DNA of 56,734 nucleotides from Candidatus Omnitrophota bacterium (GCA_028693815.1 JAQUUP010000012.1:1-56734); one strand, 5' to 3'. Counted from the first letter of the stretch, positions 43,197 through 52,091 are shown. A program made the numbers and translations. Notes: a model not told the origin generated them from the sequence alone.

Positions 43197-43709
43197 TTAT
43201 TTTATAACTTTAAACAAAAAATTAGCAACAAGTCCCGCAATAGGCGGAACTAAGCAGACGCTAAAAAAGCGTATCAGGGCAAACTTCCATCCCAAAATTC
43301 CTATCTCTAAAGGTAGTCGGCTTATGCCCCACAATGCCCAACCTGAAACAAACGCAACCATAGTGCCAATGCTTGCACCAGAACGCATTAAACCAGCTGC
43401 GATAGGAAAGCTAACATAAGGCCCGCCAGGCGTAAGCGCTCCGGCTAAAGACCCAACAAAAATACCTTTAATACCAGACTCTTGGCCTACCCATTTCGCG
43501 ATAAGCTCTTTCGGAATAATAACCTGAACCATTGCGGCTGTAATAAAAGCAAGGAGCACAATAGGCAAGATTTCAACTGTCATCGAAAAAGCAGATTTCA
43601 TGCCCTCAATATGCTGATTTTTTTGGTATGCCACAATGGATACACCAATCGCAATCACACCTAAAATAATCGTCGGAACAAGCATTTCTGATTTTCTCCT
43701 CTTTTGCAT
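43197..43709 (-). CDS. ArsP/DUF318-like permease, short form
   Basis: A 170-residue membrane protein with five or so helices. The stretch GALTPGGPYVSFPIAAGLMRSGASIGTM, seen in pieces, corresponds to one repeat of the ArsP_1/YraQ-type permease family, whose usual members have two such repeats and about 300 residues. It likely functions as a dimer; its substrate (metalloid, organic arsenical or other) is unknown. AAGAGGCGG lies before the ATG; a second in-frame ATG 8 codons later also has AGAGGAG. It is upstream of crcB. Confidence 0.8.
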   Translation of the reverse strand: MQKRRKSEMLVPTIILGVIAIGVSIVAYQKNQHIEGMKSAFSMTVEILPIVLLAFITAAMVQVIIPKELIAKWVGQESGIKGIFVGSLAGALTPGGPYVSFPIAAGLMRSGASIGTMVAFVSGWALWGISRLPLEIGILGWKFALIRFFSVCLVPPIAGLVANFLFKVIK

Positions 43710-43782
43710 TTCATCCGCCTCTTATATTTCTAACGCATTGTAACATATATCAATAATAGCTAATAATATTTTCTAGAAAAAA

Positions 43783-43805
43783 GGGCGCCTTTAAAAAAGG
43801 CGCCC
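43783..43805 (-). terminator. Rho-independent terminator after the tiny Lys-rich genes
   Basis: A 9-bp stem (43783-43791 with 43797-43805), 5-base loop, then TTTTTTCTAG on the minus strand. It separates the Lys-rich genes from the permease-crcB operon. Confidence 0.88.
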
Positions 43806-43832
43806 AAACTTAAACCAAAAAAATCAAACCAG

Positions 43833-43898
43833 CTATTTCTTAACCTTCTTTGGTTTTTTAATTTTTTTGTCTTTCTTTCCCTTGCTTTTATCTCCCAC
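43833..43898 (-). CDS. Tiny lysine-rich protein (21 aa)
   Basis: A 21-residue open frame starting with GTG and ending TAG: Gly-Asp-Lys-Ser then almost only Lys with Gly, Asp, Ile, Pro and Val. An excellent AAGGAGG lies 7 bases before the GTG, which is why I call it a gene despite its size. It would be a strongly basic, unstructured peptide, perhaps RNA-, DNA- or ribosome-binding. It is the second gene of a mini-operon with the 42-residue Lys-rich gene and is followed by a terminator. No function is known to me. Confidence 0.55.
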   Translation of the reverse strand: MGDKSKGKKDKKIKKPKKVKK

Positions 43899-43934
43899 TT
43901 CTCGTCCTCCTTCTTTAATTATTAATATTTATAT

Positions 43935-44063
43935 TTACTCAGACTCTGACTTAGCAGCCTCTAACATTTTTTTATCTGCCTTCTTTTTCTTCTTTTCTTC
44001 TGTTTTCTTTTTCTTAGCTAATTCTTTCTGATACTTTTGATATGAATAATTATCTTTAGCCAA
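43935..44063 (-). CDS. Small lysine-rich protein (42 aa)
   Basis: A 42-residue frame from a TTG start with AAGGAG 6-7 bases upstream to TAA. It reads AKDNYSYQKYQKEL followed by a highly charged Lys/Glu helix and ends in Ser/Glu. The N-terminal SYQKYQKELAKKKK pattern reminds me of a small conserved Lys-rich protein in Geobacter-like bacteria; this is memory, not a search. It probably forms one long charged helix. It is preceded by a long structured leader, which suggests RNA-level control. Confidence 0.65.
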   Translation of the reverse strand: MAKDNYSYQKYQKELAKKKKTEEKKKKKADKKMLEAAKSESE

Positions 44064-44279
44064 AACACTCTCCTTAAATGAGCCCCTACCGTTTTGTTTC
44101 GCTTTTGCTTACAAAACGGAAACAACGGGGGCGAATTTACTCCGCACACGAAACGTGTCGGAGCTAATAATTAGTAATAATTAATTACACAAACGATTTA
44201 ACGTTCGTAAATCAAAACCGTAATTTACTCTACAATAAATCATAACGGTGTACAGATTCTATTATTAATATTTATTCTA
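44064..44279 (-). promoter_or_regulatory. Promoter and long structured leader of the Lys-rich mini-operon
   Basis: An extended -10 (TGC-TAGAAT, hexamer 44274-44279) predicts a start near 44267 and so a leader of about 200 nt. It contains hairpin A (ctccg/cggag plus acacg/cgtgt, 44140-44163, GAAA-like 3-base loop) and hairpin B (9-bp perfect stem 44089-44097 with 44111-44119, extended by 44082-44086 with 44128-44132). Hairpin B ends 7 bases before the ribosome site. I see no known riboswitch class; a cold-shock-type thermosensor is one option. Confidence 0.5.
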
Positions 44280-44367
44280 GCATAATATTAAACAAATTCT
44301 GAAAATTATTAAAGAATTTAAATCGTCTACACTACACAGTCCTTTAAAAAAATAAAAATACACAAAA

Positions 44368-44397
44368 GAGCCCTTTGGCTTTTCGGCCAAAGGGCTC
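44368..44397 (-). terminator. Rho-independent terminator of the ABC-F/EIIA/NhaD-like operon
   Basis: A perfect 12-bp stem (44368-44379 with 44386-44397) with a 6-base loop, followed on the minus strand by a T-rich tail (TTTTGTGTATTTTTATTTTTTT region). It lies about 85 bases after the NhaD-like stop. Bases 44398-44481 hold nothing else I recognise. Confidence 0.88.
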
Positions 44398-44481
44398 AAG
44401 GACATTTTTTCCGCTACTTTTCTTGTGAAATTTCTGGCTTATGGCAACGCTTCCGAGAACTCTCGCCCTCTAGATGCGAGC

Positions 44482-45765
44482 TCATGCAAAAGCAAAATAA
44501 CGCAACCAAACATACGCCAAACTAATAAGAACTGACTGAATCATGAACGGCATTCCATAGCTTGTAAATTGTACAAAGCTTATTGGATACCGATTCTTAT
44601 CACTTATCTTCGAAGCCACAACATTGGCGCTTGCACCAATAAGCGTGCCGTTACCACCTAAGCAAGCACCCAAAGCCAGGGACCACCACAAAGGTTCGGC
44701 CGATATCCCTGACGCAGCAATTCCTGAAATTACAATAATGTTCTTAATTAAAGGTATCATCGCTAAAACAAAAGGCACATTATCAAAAACAGCTGAAAAC
44801 AAAGCACTACCAATAAGAACATATGCGCATAATAAGAAATAATTACTTCCTGCCATTATCATTAACTTGCTCGCTAAAAGTTCAATAACACCGTTATGTT
44901 CAAGTCCAGCCACAATCATAAACAAACCTATAAAAAAGAAAATCGTTCCCCATTCAACTTTCTGAAAAACTTTTTCCAAATCAGCCTTGCAGATAACCGC
45001 CATTAAAACTCCGCCAAACAAAGCAATTAGTCCAGATTCAATTCCTATGGCTGAATGAATAAAAAAACCAAAAACAATAAAACCTAAAACAATTAAAGCG
45101 CGTATCATTGTTTTTCGATCAACAATCGCCAACTCTGGAATAGCGCCGGAAATCCTGCTTTTCAACCGGTCAGGAATATTCCAATAAAAACGAAATAAAA
45201 AATAAACCGTCAATAAAAAAACAACCATAATGATTACAACGCAAGGCATGAGATTGAATAAAAAAGCATTAAAGGACAAGTTCGCTTGAGAACCTATAAT
45301 AATGTTGGGTGGATCCCCTATCAAAGTCGCAGCCCCTCCAATATTCGATGAAATAACTTCTAAAATAAGAAAAGGTAGCGGGGATATTTCTAGCAATTGT
45401 GCTATGAGTATCGTGACAGGAGCGAGAAGAATAATTGTCGTTACATTATCCAAAAAGGCGGAAAGAACAGCCGTCACAACAATAAAAGCTAAAAGCATTT
45501 TAAAAGGATTACTGCTAAACTTTTTAGCAACCGTTATTGCCACCCATTCAAAAAAACCTGTTTTAGCTAAAATTGAAACAGAAAGCATCATCCCAACTAA
45601 AAGGAATATAACATTCCAATCAATCGCTTCAGCCGCCTGACCAAAGCTGATCAACCGCATGCCTATCATAAGAGTCGCCCCTATGATAACCGCAACCGTC
45701 TTGTCGAGCTTTTCTGTCGCAATGAAAAAATAAACAACAAGAAAAATTATAATCGATGCCAGCAT
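44482..45765 (-). CDS. ArsB/NhaD-type ion transporter (Na+/H+ antiporter-like)
   Basis: A membrane protein of about 427 residues with 11-13 helices. It shows the ion-transporter superfamily marks: VDWNVIFLLVGMM-like segment, FLDNVTTIILLAPV, SNIGGAATLIGDPPNIIIG and, in the second half, VFDNVPFVLAMIP and ALGACLGGNGTLIGASAN. This fits NhaD-type Na+/H+ antiporters or ArsB-like carriers. The start at 45765 has AGAGGA upstream, and an earlier ATG at 45807 overlaps the previous gene. The EIIA-CBS gene 19 bases upstream probably encodes its regulator. Confidence 0.92.
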   Translation of the reverse strand: MLASIIIFLVVYFFIATEKLDKTVAVIIGATLMIGMRLISFGQAAEAIDWNVIFLLVGMMLSVSILAKTGFFEWVAITVAKKFSSNPFKMLLAFIVVTAVLSAFLDNVTTIILLAPVTILIAQLLEISPLPFLILEVISSNIGGAATLIGDPPNIIIGSQANLSFNAFLFNLMPCVVIIMVVFLLTVYFLFRFYWNIPDRLKSRISGAIPELAIVDRKTMIRALIVLGFIVFGFFIHSAIGIESGLIALFGGVLMAVICKADLEKVFQKVEWGTIFFFIGLFMIVAGLEHNGVIELLASKLMIMAGSNYFLLCAYVLIGSALFSAVFDNVPFVLAMIPLIKNIIVISGIAASGISAEPLWWSLALGACLGGNGTLIGASANVVASKISDKNRYPISFVQFTSYGMPFMIQSVLISLAYVWLRYFAFA

Positions 45766-45784
45766 GCTGTTCCTCTGTTTATTC

Positions 45785-46699
45785 TTAAAAAAATAAAACT
45801 TTATCAATTAATGAAAATCGATCTATCTCTCCAACTAATCGACCATCTTTTACAACAAAAAGCTTAGCTTTATTTTTTACAGACAATTGAAAAATAATTT
45901 CCATCAAAGTATCATCTTGGGAAATGACAAGATTACTATCTCTCAATATATTTTTTACAGTTAATCCATTCTTCATAATAAAATATTTCTCAAATGGATC
46001 CAAATGTCGTACAAACGAAACTGTTTGCAATTGATTAAAGAAATCAGGAATACCGTAATTAAATATATCAAAACAGGACACGGCCCCTTTATACTGATGA
46101 TTCTCATCAACAACAGGCAAAGTATCAACCTGATTCAGATGCATCAAGCGAACAGCCGATTCCACACTATCATTCATTTTTAGAAAAAACTTAGCCGAAC
46201 GCATAATATCTTGGGCAAGAACTACTTTTGCTGAATGTTGCATTCTAAGTTCATCATAAATCTCTTTTACTGTCAAACCAGATCCAAAAGAACAAAGCTT
46301 TTTATTATTTCTAATACCACGAATTAAAGCAGCCATAACTTGTAATATTAAATATGGCGTCTCATCAGGAGATATTATCAAGGCAATAAAATGCACCTTT
46401 TCTCCATCCATGCTATTAAAATCAATGCCTTTTAAGTTCCCGGCTATGGCAACAACACAATTATTCCACCCCTTAATACGTGCATGAGGAAACCCCAACC
46501 CTTCACCAATACCCGTAGACTCAGAACTTTCTCTTTTCATAACCGCTTTAATGGCATCTTCTTTGCTTACAGAACCCGTAGCCAAAGGATTTTTTTGATA
46601 AATAGTATCAATCAATTCTTTAATAGCGTCGTTTTTATTTTCCGCCTTAAGATTAACTGTGATTAAATCTTCATAAAGATAGCTAAGAATATCAAACAT
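45785..46699 (-). CDS. EIIA (PTS type 2) domain fused to a CBS pair
   Basis: A 304-residue soluble protein. Residues 1-150 are a fructose/Ntr-type EIIA domain with the phospho-acceptor His72 in GEGLGFPHARIKG. Residues about 165-304 are two CBS motifs (VLAQDIMRSAKFF...VDTLPVVDE and VKNILRDSNLVIS...KLFVVKDG), which usually bind adenine nucleotides. No EIIB, EIIC, HPr or EI is in the window. Located between an ABC-F gene and the NhaD-like transporter, it most likely reads the energy or phosphorylation state and controls the transporter. This is inference from fusion and order. Confidence 0.9.
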   Translation of the reverse strand: MFDILSYLYEDLITVNLKAENKNDAIKELIDTIYQKNPLATGSVSKEDAIKAVMKRESSESTGIGEGLGFPHARIKGWNNCVVAIAGNLKGIDFNSMDGEKVHFIALIISPDETPYLILQVMAALIRGIRNNKKLCSFGSGLTVKEIYDELRMQHSAKVVLAQDIMRSAKFFLKMNDSVESAVRLMHLNQVDTLPVVDENHQYKGAVSCFDIFNYGIPDFFNQLQTVSFVRHLDPFEKYFIMKNGLTVKNILRDSNLVISQDDTLMEIIFQLSVKNKAKLFVVKDGRLVGEIDRFSLIDKVLFF

Positions 46700-46714
46700 A
46701 TCTAATTCACTTTC

Positions 46715-48334
46715 CTATCGAACACCGAGTTCATGACGACGTTTTTGGACACTTTCGTCTTCTAAATATTCATCCAAAGTTGTGTGAACGCGATCAATGT
46801 AGCCATTAGGAGTAATTTCAATAATACGATTAGCTACAGATTGTATTAACTTGTGATCATGGGAAGAAAAAAGAATCGTCCCCTTAAACTTCTCAAGACC
46901 ACTATTAAGGGCCGTAATCGATTCTAAATCCAAGTGATTTGTTGGTTCGTTTAAAATTAAGAAATTTGCTTGAACAAGCATCATCCGTGATAGCATACAG
47001 CGGACTTTCTCTCCACCCGACAAAACCTGAACAGATTTAAAAGAATCTTCGCCTGTAAAAAGCATGCGCCCTAAAAATCCACGCACAAAATTTTCATCTG
47101 TATTATCAGAAAACTGACGTAACCAATCAATAAGATTACAATCAACCTCAAAATACTTTGCATTATCCTTCGGATAATAAGCGCAACTCGTTGACGCACC
47201 CCATTTAAAACTACCGCTATCCGGATTGATCTCCCCCATGAGTATCTGAAACAAAGTTGTTTTGGCAAGATCATTAGGACCAATAAAAGCAATCTTGTCC
47301 CCTTTTTCAACCGTAATATTTAAATTTTCAAAAGCAATCTGTCCGTCCATAGTTTTAGACAAGTCTTCAATACTCAAAACGTCGTTTCCAGCCTCGCGTT
47401 CTTGCTCAAAATTAACGTACGGATATTTTCTTGAGGAAGGCTTGATTTCTTCTACAGTTAATTTCTCCAAAATCTTTTTACGACTCGTTGCTTGTCTAGA
47501 TTTAGATGCATTCGCGCTAAAACGTGCAATAAAATCCTGTAACTCTTTTCTCTTTTCAGAAATCTTTTTGTTAGCTTCGCCACGCTGCCTTAACGCAAGC
47601 TGACTTGATTCTTGCCAAAAAGTATAATTTCCAGGATAAAGTTGAATTCTTCCAAAATCAATATCCGCAATGTGGGTACAAACCTTATCTAAGAAATGAC
47701 GATCATGAGAAACAACAATAGCTGTATTCTCAAAATTACACAAAAATTCTTCCAGCCACATGCTAGTTTCCAAATCCAAATGGTTTGTAGGCTCATCTAA
47801 AAGTAAAATATCTGGATTCCCAAATAATGCCTGAGCCAAAAGCACCCTAATTTTAATTCCAGCCTCAATCTGTTTCATTGGTGTTTCATGAAGCTCTACA
47901 GGAATGCCTAAGTCGCTTAACATTTTCCCAGCATCAGACTCAAGACTCCACCCGTCAAGATCAGCAAACTCACCTTCCAGCTCTGCGGCACGAACACCAT
48001 CAGCATCTGAAAAATCTGGCTTGCTATAGAGAGCATCTTTTTCAGTCATGATGTCATAAAGCCTCTTGTGCCCCATAATCACAGTCGTAAGGACGGTATG
48101 CTCATCAAAAGCAAACTGATCCTGCTTTAAAATAGAAATCCGCTCTCCCTTGGAAATATTCACCTCGCCTGTTGTAGTTTCAATCTCCCCAGAAAGAATT
48201 TTCAAAAATGTGGATTTGCCAGAACCATTAGCACCGATTAACCCATAGCAATTTCCTGAATTAAAAACAATGCTTACTTTTGAAAACAGCTTTTGCTGTC
48301 CATACTGTAAAGATACATCATTGCATGAAATCAC
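46715..48334 (-). CDS. ABC-F ATPase, YbiT-like, with degenerate second ATP site
   Basis: A 539-residue soluble protein with two ABC domains and the linker typical of ribosome-acting ABC-F proteins; FSANASKSRQATSR (about 272-285) matches YbiT. NBD1 has a full Walker A (GANGSGKST) and Walker B (LLLDEPTNHLD), with the IEAGIK signature that is also aberrant in YbiT. NBD2 has GPNDLAKTT (Gly to Ala357), YYPKDN (Gln to Lys389) and LILNEPTN (Asp to Asn462) but a normal LSGGEK. So one composite site looks active and the other looks dead. The start ATG lacks a strong ribosome site. It heads the operon with EIIA-CBS and NhaD-like genes. Confidence 0.92.
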   Translation of the reverse strand: MISCNDVSLQYGQQKLFSKVSIVFNSGNCYGLIGANGSGKSTFLKILSGEIETTTGEVNISKGERISILKQDQFAFDEHTVLTTVIMGHKRLYDIMTEKDALYSKPDFSDADGVRAAELEGEFADLDGWSLESDAGKMLSDLGIPVELHETPMKQIEAGIKIRVLLAQALFGNPDILLLDEPTNHLDLETSMWLEEFLCNFENTAIVVSHDRHFLDKVCTHIADIDFGRIQLYPGNYTFWQESSQLALRQRGEANKKISEKRKELQDFIARFSANASKSRQATSRKKILEKLTVEEIKPSSRKYPYVNFEQEREAGNDVLSIEDLSKTMDGQIAFENLNITVEKGDKIAFIGPNDLAKTTLFQILMGEINPDSGSFKWGASTSCAYYPKDNAKYFEVDCNLIDWLRQFSDNTDENFVRGFLGRMLFTGEDSFKSVQVLSGGEKVRCMLSRMMLVQANFLILNEPTNHLDLESITALNSGLEKFKGTILFSSHDHKLIQSVANRIIEITPNGYIDRVHTTLDEYLEDESVQKRRHELGVR

Positions 48335-48375
48335 AATAAACTTACCTTGCTTTTAATGATTAATATTAAGCCAAA

Positions 48376-48404
48376 AGCATACACGACCTTAGCCTTCTTG
48401 TAAA
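48376..48404 (-). promoter_or_regulatory. Promoter of the ABC-F/EIIA-CBS/NhaD-like operon
   Basis: Minus strand TTTACA (48399-48404), 17 bases, TATGCT (48376-48381), about 40 bases before the ABC-F ATG. Confidence 0.65.
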
Positions 48405-48450
48405 GGGTTAAAACCCTAAATATTGACACCTCTATAAATAAAAAAGAAAA

Positions 48451-48476
48451 GGATGATCTTTATTGCTAGACCATCC
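48451..48476 (-). terminator. Rho-independent terminator after the Na/Pi symporter gene
   Basis: A 9-bp stem (48451-48459 with 48468-48476, one G-U pair in RNA), 8-base loop, then TTTTCTTTTTT on the minus strand. Confidence 0.82.
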
Positions 48477-48509
48477 CTTCTAAAAATGCAGATTCGCAAT
48501 CAAAAAATC

Positions 48510-50231
48510 TTAATCGTCTTCTAATTCACCATCATGATGACCCTGAGCAAAAGCTTTTACCTTCCCACCTTTTTCAAATGGCCTCCATCTCATACCACCT
48601 ACAATACCCTGAGCGATATTTGTAAGATGATCTCCTATTTTCTCAAGATTATCGACAAAATCAAGAAATACAATACCGGACTTAATATTACATTTACCAT
48701 CATTTAAACGCCTAACATGTGCTCTTCTTAGCTTAAGTTGAAACTCATTTATGCGTTGCTCACGGAGAAGCACGTTCTTGGCAATGCTCAAATCATTCTT
48801 ATTCAAAGCCAACTCTATCTCAAGAATCATACTATAAAGCTCATTCCACATTAAAGATAATTCTCTAATCGCTTCATCTGTAAAAGGTAGCTTCTTTTCA
48901 AACTTACGCTCAGAAAGTGCTAAAATATTTTCTGAATGATCTCCTATTCTTTCAACGTCATTAACACAATGAATTAAGACAGGGAGCTCTTCAGACTGAA
49001 TTTGAGAAAGATTTCTCTGGGAAAGCTCAACAAGATACTGAGTAATCTCCGACTGAAGATTGTCAACCGCGTTCTCGAGCTCTGAAATTACCCTTACTTT
49101 ACTTAAATCATTCGTCAGAAAACTATCAACTGCGATTGAAACAGATTGCGAAGCAATGCTAAGCATCCGAACCGTTTCTTTTTGAGCTTGAACAATCGCG
49201 ATTGAAGGCGTTTCCAACAAATGCTTCTCCAAAAATTGAGGCGCAATTTCAATAGCGCCTTTTTTCTTAGGAACCAGATATATACAAATTCTTTCTAACG
49301 CTCCAATAAAAGGTAGAAACATAAAAGCATTAAACACATTAAAAAGACTATGAGAAACAGCAATGTAAAACATTATATTTTTAAGCGTAATTTGACCCGG
49401 AATAATAAATTCAACAAATTTAACATACCAACCTGTATAAACAAAAATTAGCATATATGAAACGCCAACAACATTAAATACTGTATGCGACATTGCAGCG
49501 CGCCGGGCATTCGTATTGCCTCCTATCGCAGCAAGCTGAGCAGTAATTGTCGTTCCAATGTTATCTCCTAAAATAAGCGGAATGGCTGCACTAAAAGAAA
49601 TCAAGCCGCTAAAAGCCAAAACCTGAACAATCGCGATAGTCGCACTAGAGCTTTGCAATAAAACCGTAAAAACAAGCCCCACCAAAACACCCAAAAGAGG
49701 ATTCGAGCTAAAATTAACAAAAATATCTTTAACTTGTTCGCTATCTTTTAAAGAATCAAAAGCTTCTTTCATAAAGCTTAGTCCAATAAACAAAATACCG
49801 AATCCCATCAAGATTTGTCCCCAAAGCTTAATATTTTTTGTTTTGCCAAAGGAATTGATAACAAAACCAACAGCCACAAGCGGGAGCGCGTAATGAGAAA
49901 TCTTAAAAACAGCCATCGTAGATACAAGCCATGCCGTAAACGTGGTTCCTATGTTTGCACCAATAATAACGCTAATCGCCTGCTTTAAAACAAGCAACCC
50001 TGCATTAACAAAACCAACAACCATAACAGTTGTAGCACTAGACGATTGAATCAAGCAAGTTACAAGCGCTCCAACAAACAATCCGACAATCGGAACTTTT
50101 GTTGCCATATGCAAAATACTTTTTAAGCGTTCGCCAGCAACATTCTTTAACCCGTCTGACATGGTCTTCATTCCAAAAAAGAAAAAAGCAAGCCCGCCCA
50201 TCAGCAAGAATATCATGTCTTTTGTAATCAT
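48510..50231 (-). CDS. Na+/phosphate symporter family protein with PhoU-like domain
   Basis: About 573 residues. The N-terminal half (to about residue 310) has two inverted repeats each with a GxxxTxxxQSSSAT motif (LVTCLIQSSSATTVMVVGFVNAG and VLLQSSSATIAIVQVLAFSG, in pieces), typical of NptA/PNaS transporters. The C-terminal about 230 residues are a helical PhoU-like domain (VNDVERIGDHSENI, VDNLEKIGDHLTNIA). It moves phosphate with Na+ and the PhoU part probably gates or senses it. The ATG at 50231 with AAGGG upstream is preferred to that at 50243. It is monocistronic, with promoter and terminator visible. Confidence 0.93.
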   Translation of the reverse strand: MITKDMIFLLMGGLAFFFFGMKTMSDGLKNVAGERLKSILHMATKVPIVGLFVGALVTCLIQSSSATTVMVVGFVNAGLLVLKQAISVIIGANIGTTFTAWLVSTMAVFKISHYALPLVAVGFVINSFGKTKNIKLWGQILMGFGILFIGLSFMKEAFDSLKDSEQVKDIFVNFSSNPLLGVLVGLVFTVLLQSSSATIAIVQVLAFSGLISFSAAIPLILGDNIGTTITAQLAAIGGNTNARRAAMSHTVFNVVGVSYMLIFVYTGWYVKFVEFIIPGQITLKNIMFYIAVSHSLFNVFNAFMFLPFIGALERICIYLVPKKKGAIEIAPQFLEKHLLETPSIAIVQAQKETVRMLSIASQSVSIAVDSFLTNDLSKVRVISELENAVDNLQSEITQYLVELSQRNLSQIQSEELPVLIHCVNDVERIGDHSENILALSERKFEKKLPFTDEAIRELSLMWNELYSMILEIELALNKNDLSIAKNVLLREQRINEFQLKLRRAHVRRLNDGKCNIKSGIVFLDFVDNLEKIGDHLTNIAQGIVGGMRWRPFEKGGKVKAFAQGHHDGELEDD

Positions 50232-50292
50232 AAGTCCCTTCATTTTTTTATATAATTCGTAATACGGAAAGATTGTTTCAAGATTTCACAAA

Positions 50293-50321
50293 ATTTTAAC
50301 ATATGAAAAAAATGAGAGCAA
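50293..50321 (-). promoter_or_regulatory. Promoter of the Na/Pi symporter gene
   Basis: Minus strand TTGCTC (50316-50321), 17 bases, TAAAAT (50293-50298) with TG one base before it. It lies about 60 bases before the start codon. Confidence 0.68.
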
Positions 50322-50402
50322 GGAATTTAAAAATATTTTCTAGCAATCTTTATGTTAAAACAATAATAAAAACAAGTGTAGGATAAAAACGCGTCTTTCC
50401 AA

Positions 50403-52091
50403 CTATTCCAACAAGCCGGCCTTTCTTTCTGCTTCAATCATTTTGCGAGAAATCAACTGATAGAATATCCTCTCTTCAACGCACCCAACAACATCGCCAT
50501 CTTTATTTGTAACCGGTAAGAAATCCAAATGGTATCCATCAAAAATCTTTTTTGCTTCCATAGCTGAAGCCTCAGAAGAAACCTGGAATGAAGTAAATTC
50601 CATAATATCTGCGGCAATAACAAAATTTCCCAAATCCTTATACATAAAGGCCTGACGCATGCTCTCAACACCCACAACACCTTTCAAGCGTTTATCTTTA
50701 TCAACGACAGGATAGTATGAATATAGATGATTGCAAAAAATATCTAAAATCTCATCTAGCGTTGCATTTTCTTTTATTAGAGGAAAATCTGTGTCCAACA
50801 GCTCCGAGATCCTTGTTTCATCAATTAAATCTTCTTCTGTAATGTTTAATCCTACTTCTCCTGCTTTTTCAATAGCATACTTTACACATGGAGGCCCTAT
50901 CATCTGAACAAAAAAAGTTGTTGTTGTAATAACAATAACAACAATATTGCCCATTTCTGGCGGCAAAATATGTGCAGCCACAATGGATAAACCTATCGCG
51001 ACACCAGCTTGACTAAAAAGACAAAAAGGAAGATACTTTTGAACTGCCGTTGAAGACTTAGAAGTACGCGCGCCGACAAAAGCTCCTAGCATTTTTCCAG
51101 CTGTGCGGCCGATTAAATAAATAACAATTAAGGCTATAGCGAATGGAGTAATGTGTCCAAAATCCAGCTTAGCTCCAACAAAAACAAAAAATAATATAAA
51201 AATAGGAGGTGCAATTTCTTCAACAAGTTTAAAAACTCTTTTAGAAATTTGAGGAACACCATTAACAACAACTGCTCCTAAAACCATAGCTGCTAACAAC
51301 ATGCTCACATTGATAGCAAGCGATAATCCTAAAACAAAAAGAACCGTGCCAATCAAGAAAGCAAGCACTCGCTCCCTATCTTCATACTTCTTTAAAAGAT
51401 TAACAAGAATACTCCCGGAAACCAAACCAACAAAAATAGCCCCTCCTATTTCATAAAGAGGATGCAGAATCGCCAATACAACACTTTCTTCTGAGGCACC
51501 GATAATTTTTGTCGTTATGCTTGCGGTGACAGCAAAAAGAAGTAACGCGAGCGCATCATCTAGTGCCACAATACCAAAAACAGTCGTCGTTAAAGGACCT
51601 CTTGTTCGATACTCCCACAAAACATCCGTAGTTGATGCAGCATCCGTTGCTGAGGCAATTGCTCCTAAAAGTAACCCCAAACTCCACGAAAAAGAAGCAT
51701 CCTTGGTTAAATACGTCCCCGCGACGCCAACTGCAATTGCCACAAACGCAAAAGAAGCTAAGCCTTCAAACAAAAGAATCGCAACAAATTTCTTTCCATA
51801 TTTTGCAATAACCTTAGCGCTTAATTCTCCCCCAATCATAAACCCAATTAACCCTAAAGCAAAATAGCTAAATGGCTGCAGAGTTTTCATGCTAACAGCA
51901 TCTATGATATTAAATCCTGATCTTCCGAGAATAACCCCAATCACAATATAGCCGACAACTTGAGGAATTTTCATTTTCTGAAAAATGCGTCCTCCGACTG
52001 TCCCTCCAAAAAGAGCCAACCCTAGAATAAAAAGCATATTAATATGAAAAAATGATATGTCGGAAAATATCTGAAAAATTCTCTCCATCAT
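50403..52091 (-). CDS. CPA2 cation:proton antiporter with C-terminal CBS domains
   Basis: A 562-residue inner-membrane protein. Residues about 15-420 are a Kef/Nap-type antiporter with about 12 helices, including KIPQVVGYIVIGVILGRSG, GAIASATDAASTTDVL and FILFFVFVGAKLDF. Residues about 440-555 are two CBS motifs (FPLIKENATLDEILD...YYPVVDKD and FQVSSEASAMEAKK...FLPVTNKDGDVVG). It probably exchanges K+ or Na+ for H+, under adenylate or ionic-strength control by the CBS pair. A second in-frame ATG at codon 2 is possible. It lies divergent to the plus-strand membrane gene with about 135 bases between. Confidence 0.92.
   Translation of the reverse strand: MMERIFQIFSDISFFHINMLFILGLALFGGTVGGRIFQKMKIPQVVGYIVIGVILGRSGFNIIDAVSMKTLQPFSYFALGLIGFMIGGELSAKVIAKYGKKFVAILLFEGLASFAFVAIAVGVAGTYLTKDASFSWSLGLLLGAIASATDAASTTDVLWEYRTRGPLTTTVFGIVALDDALALLLFAVTASITTKIIGASEESVVLAILHPLYEIGGAIFVGLVSGSILVNLLKKYEDRERVLAFLIGTVLFVLGLSLAINVSMLLAAMVLGAVVVNGVPQISKRVFKLVEEIAPPIFILFFVFVGAKLDFGHITPFAIALIVIYLIGRTAGKMLGAFVGARTSKSSTAVQKYLPFCLFSQAGVAIGLSIVAAHILPPEMGNIVVIVITTTTFFVQMIGPPCVKYAIEKAGEVGLNITEEDLIDETRISELLDTDFPLIKENATLDEILDIFCNHLYSYYPVVDKDKRLKGVVGVESMRQAFMYKDLGNFVIAADIMEFTSFQVSSEASAMEAKKIFDGYHLDFLPVTNKDGDVVGCVEERIFYQLISRKMIEAERKAGLLE

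Noticed and set aside
44161-44267. AT-rich stretch with TAATTA-like repeats considered as a replication origin.
   Set aside because: There are no DnaA-box clusters and no dnaA/dnaN or gidA-type neighbours; it is better explained as promoter and leader DNA.
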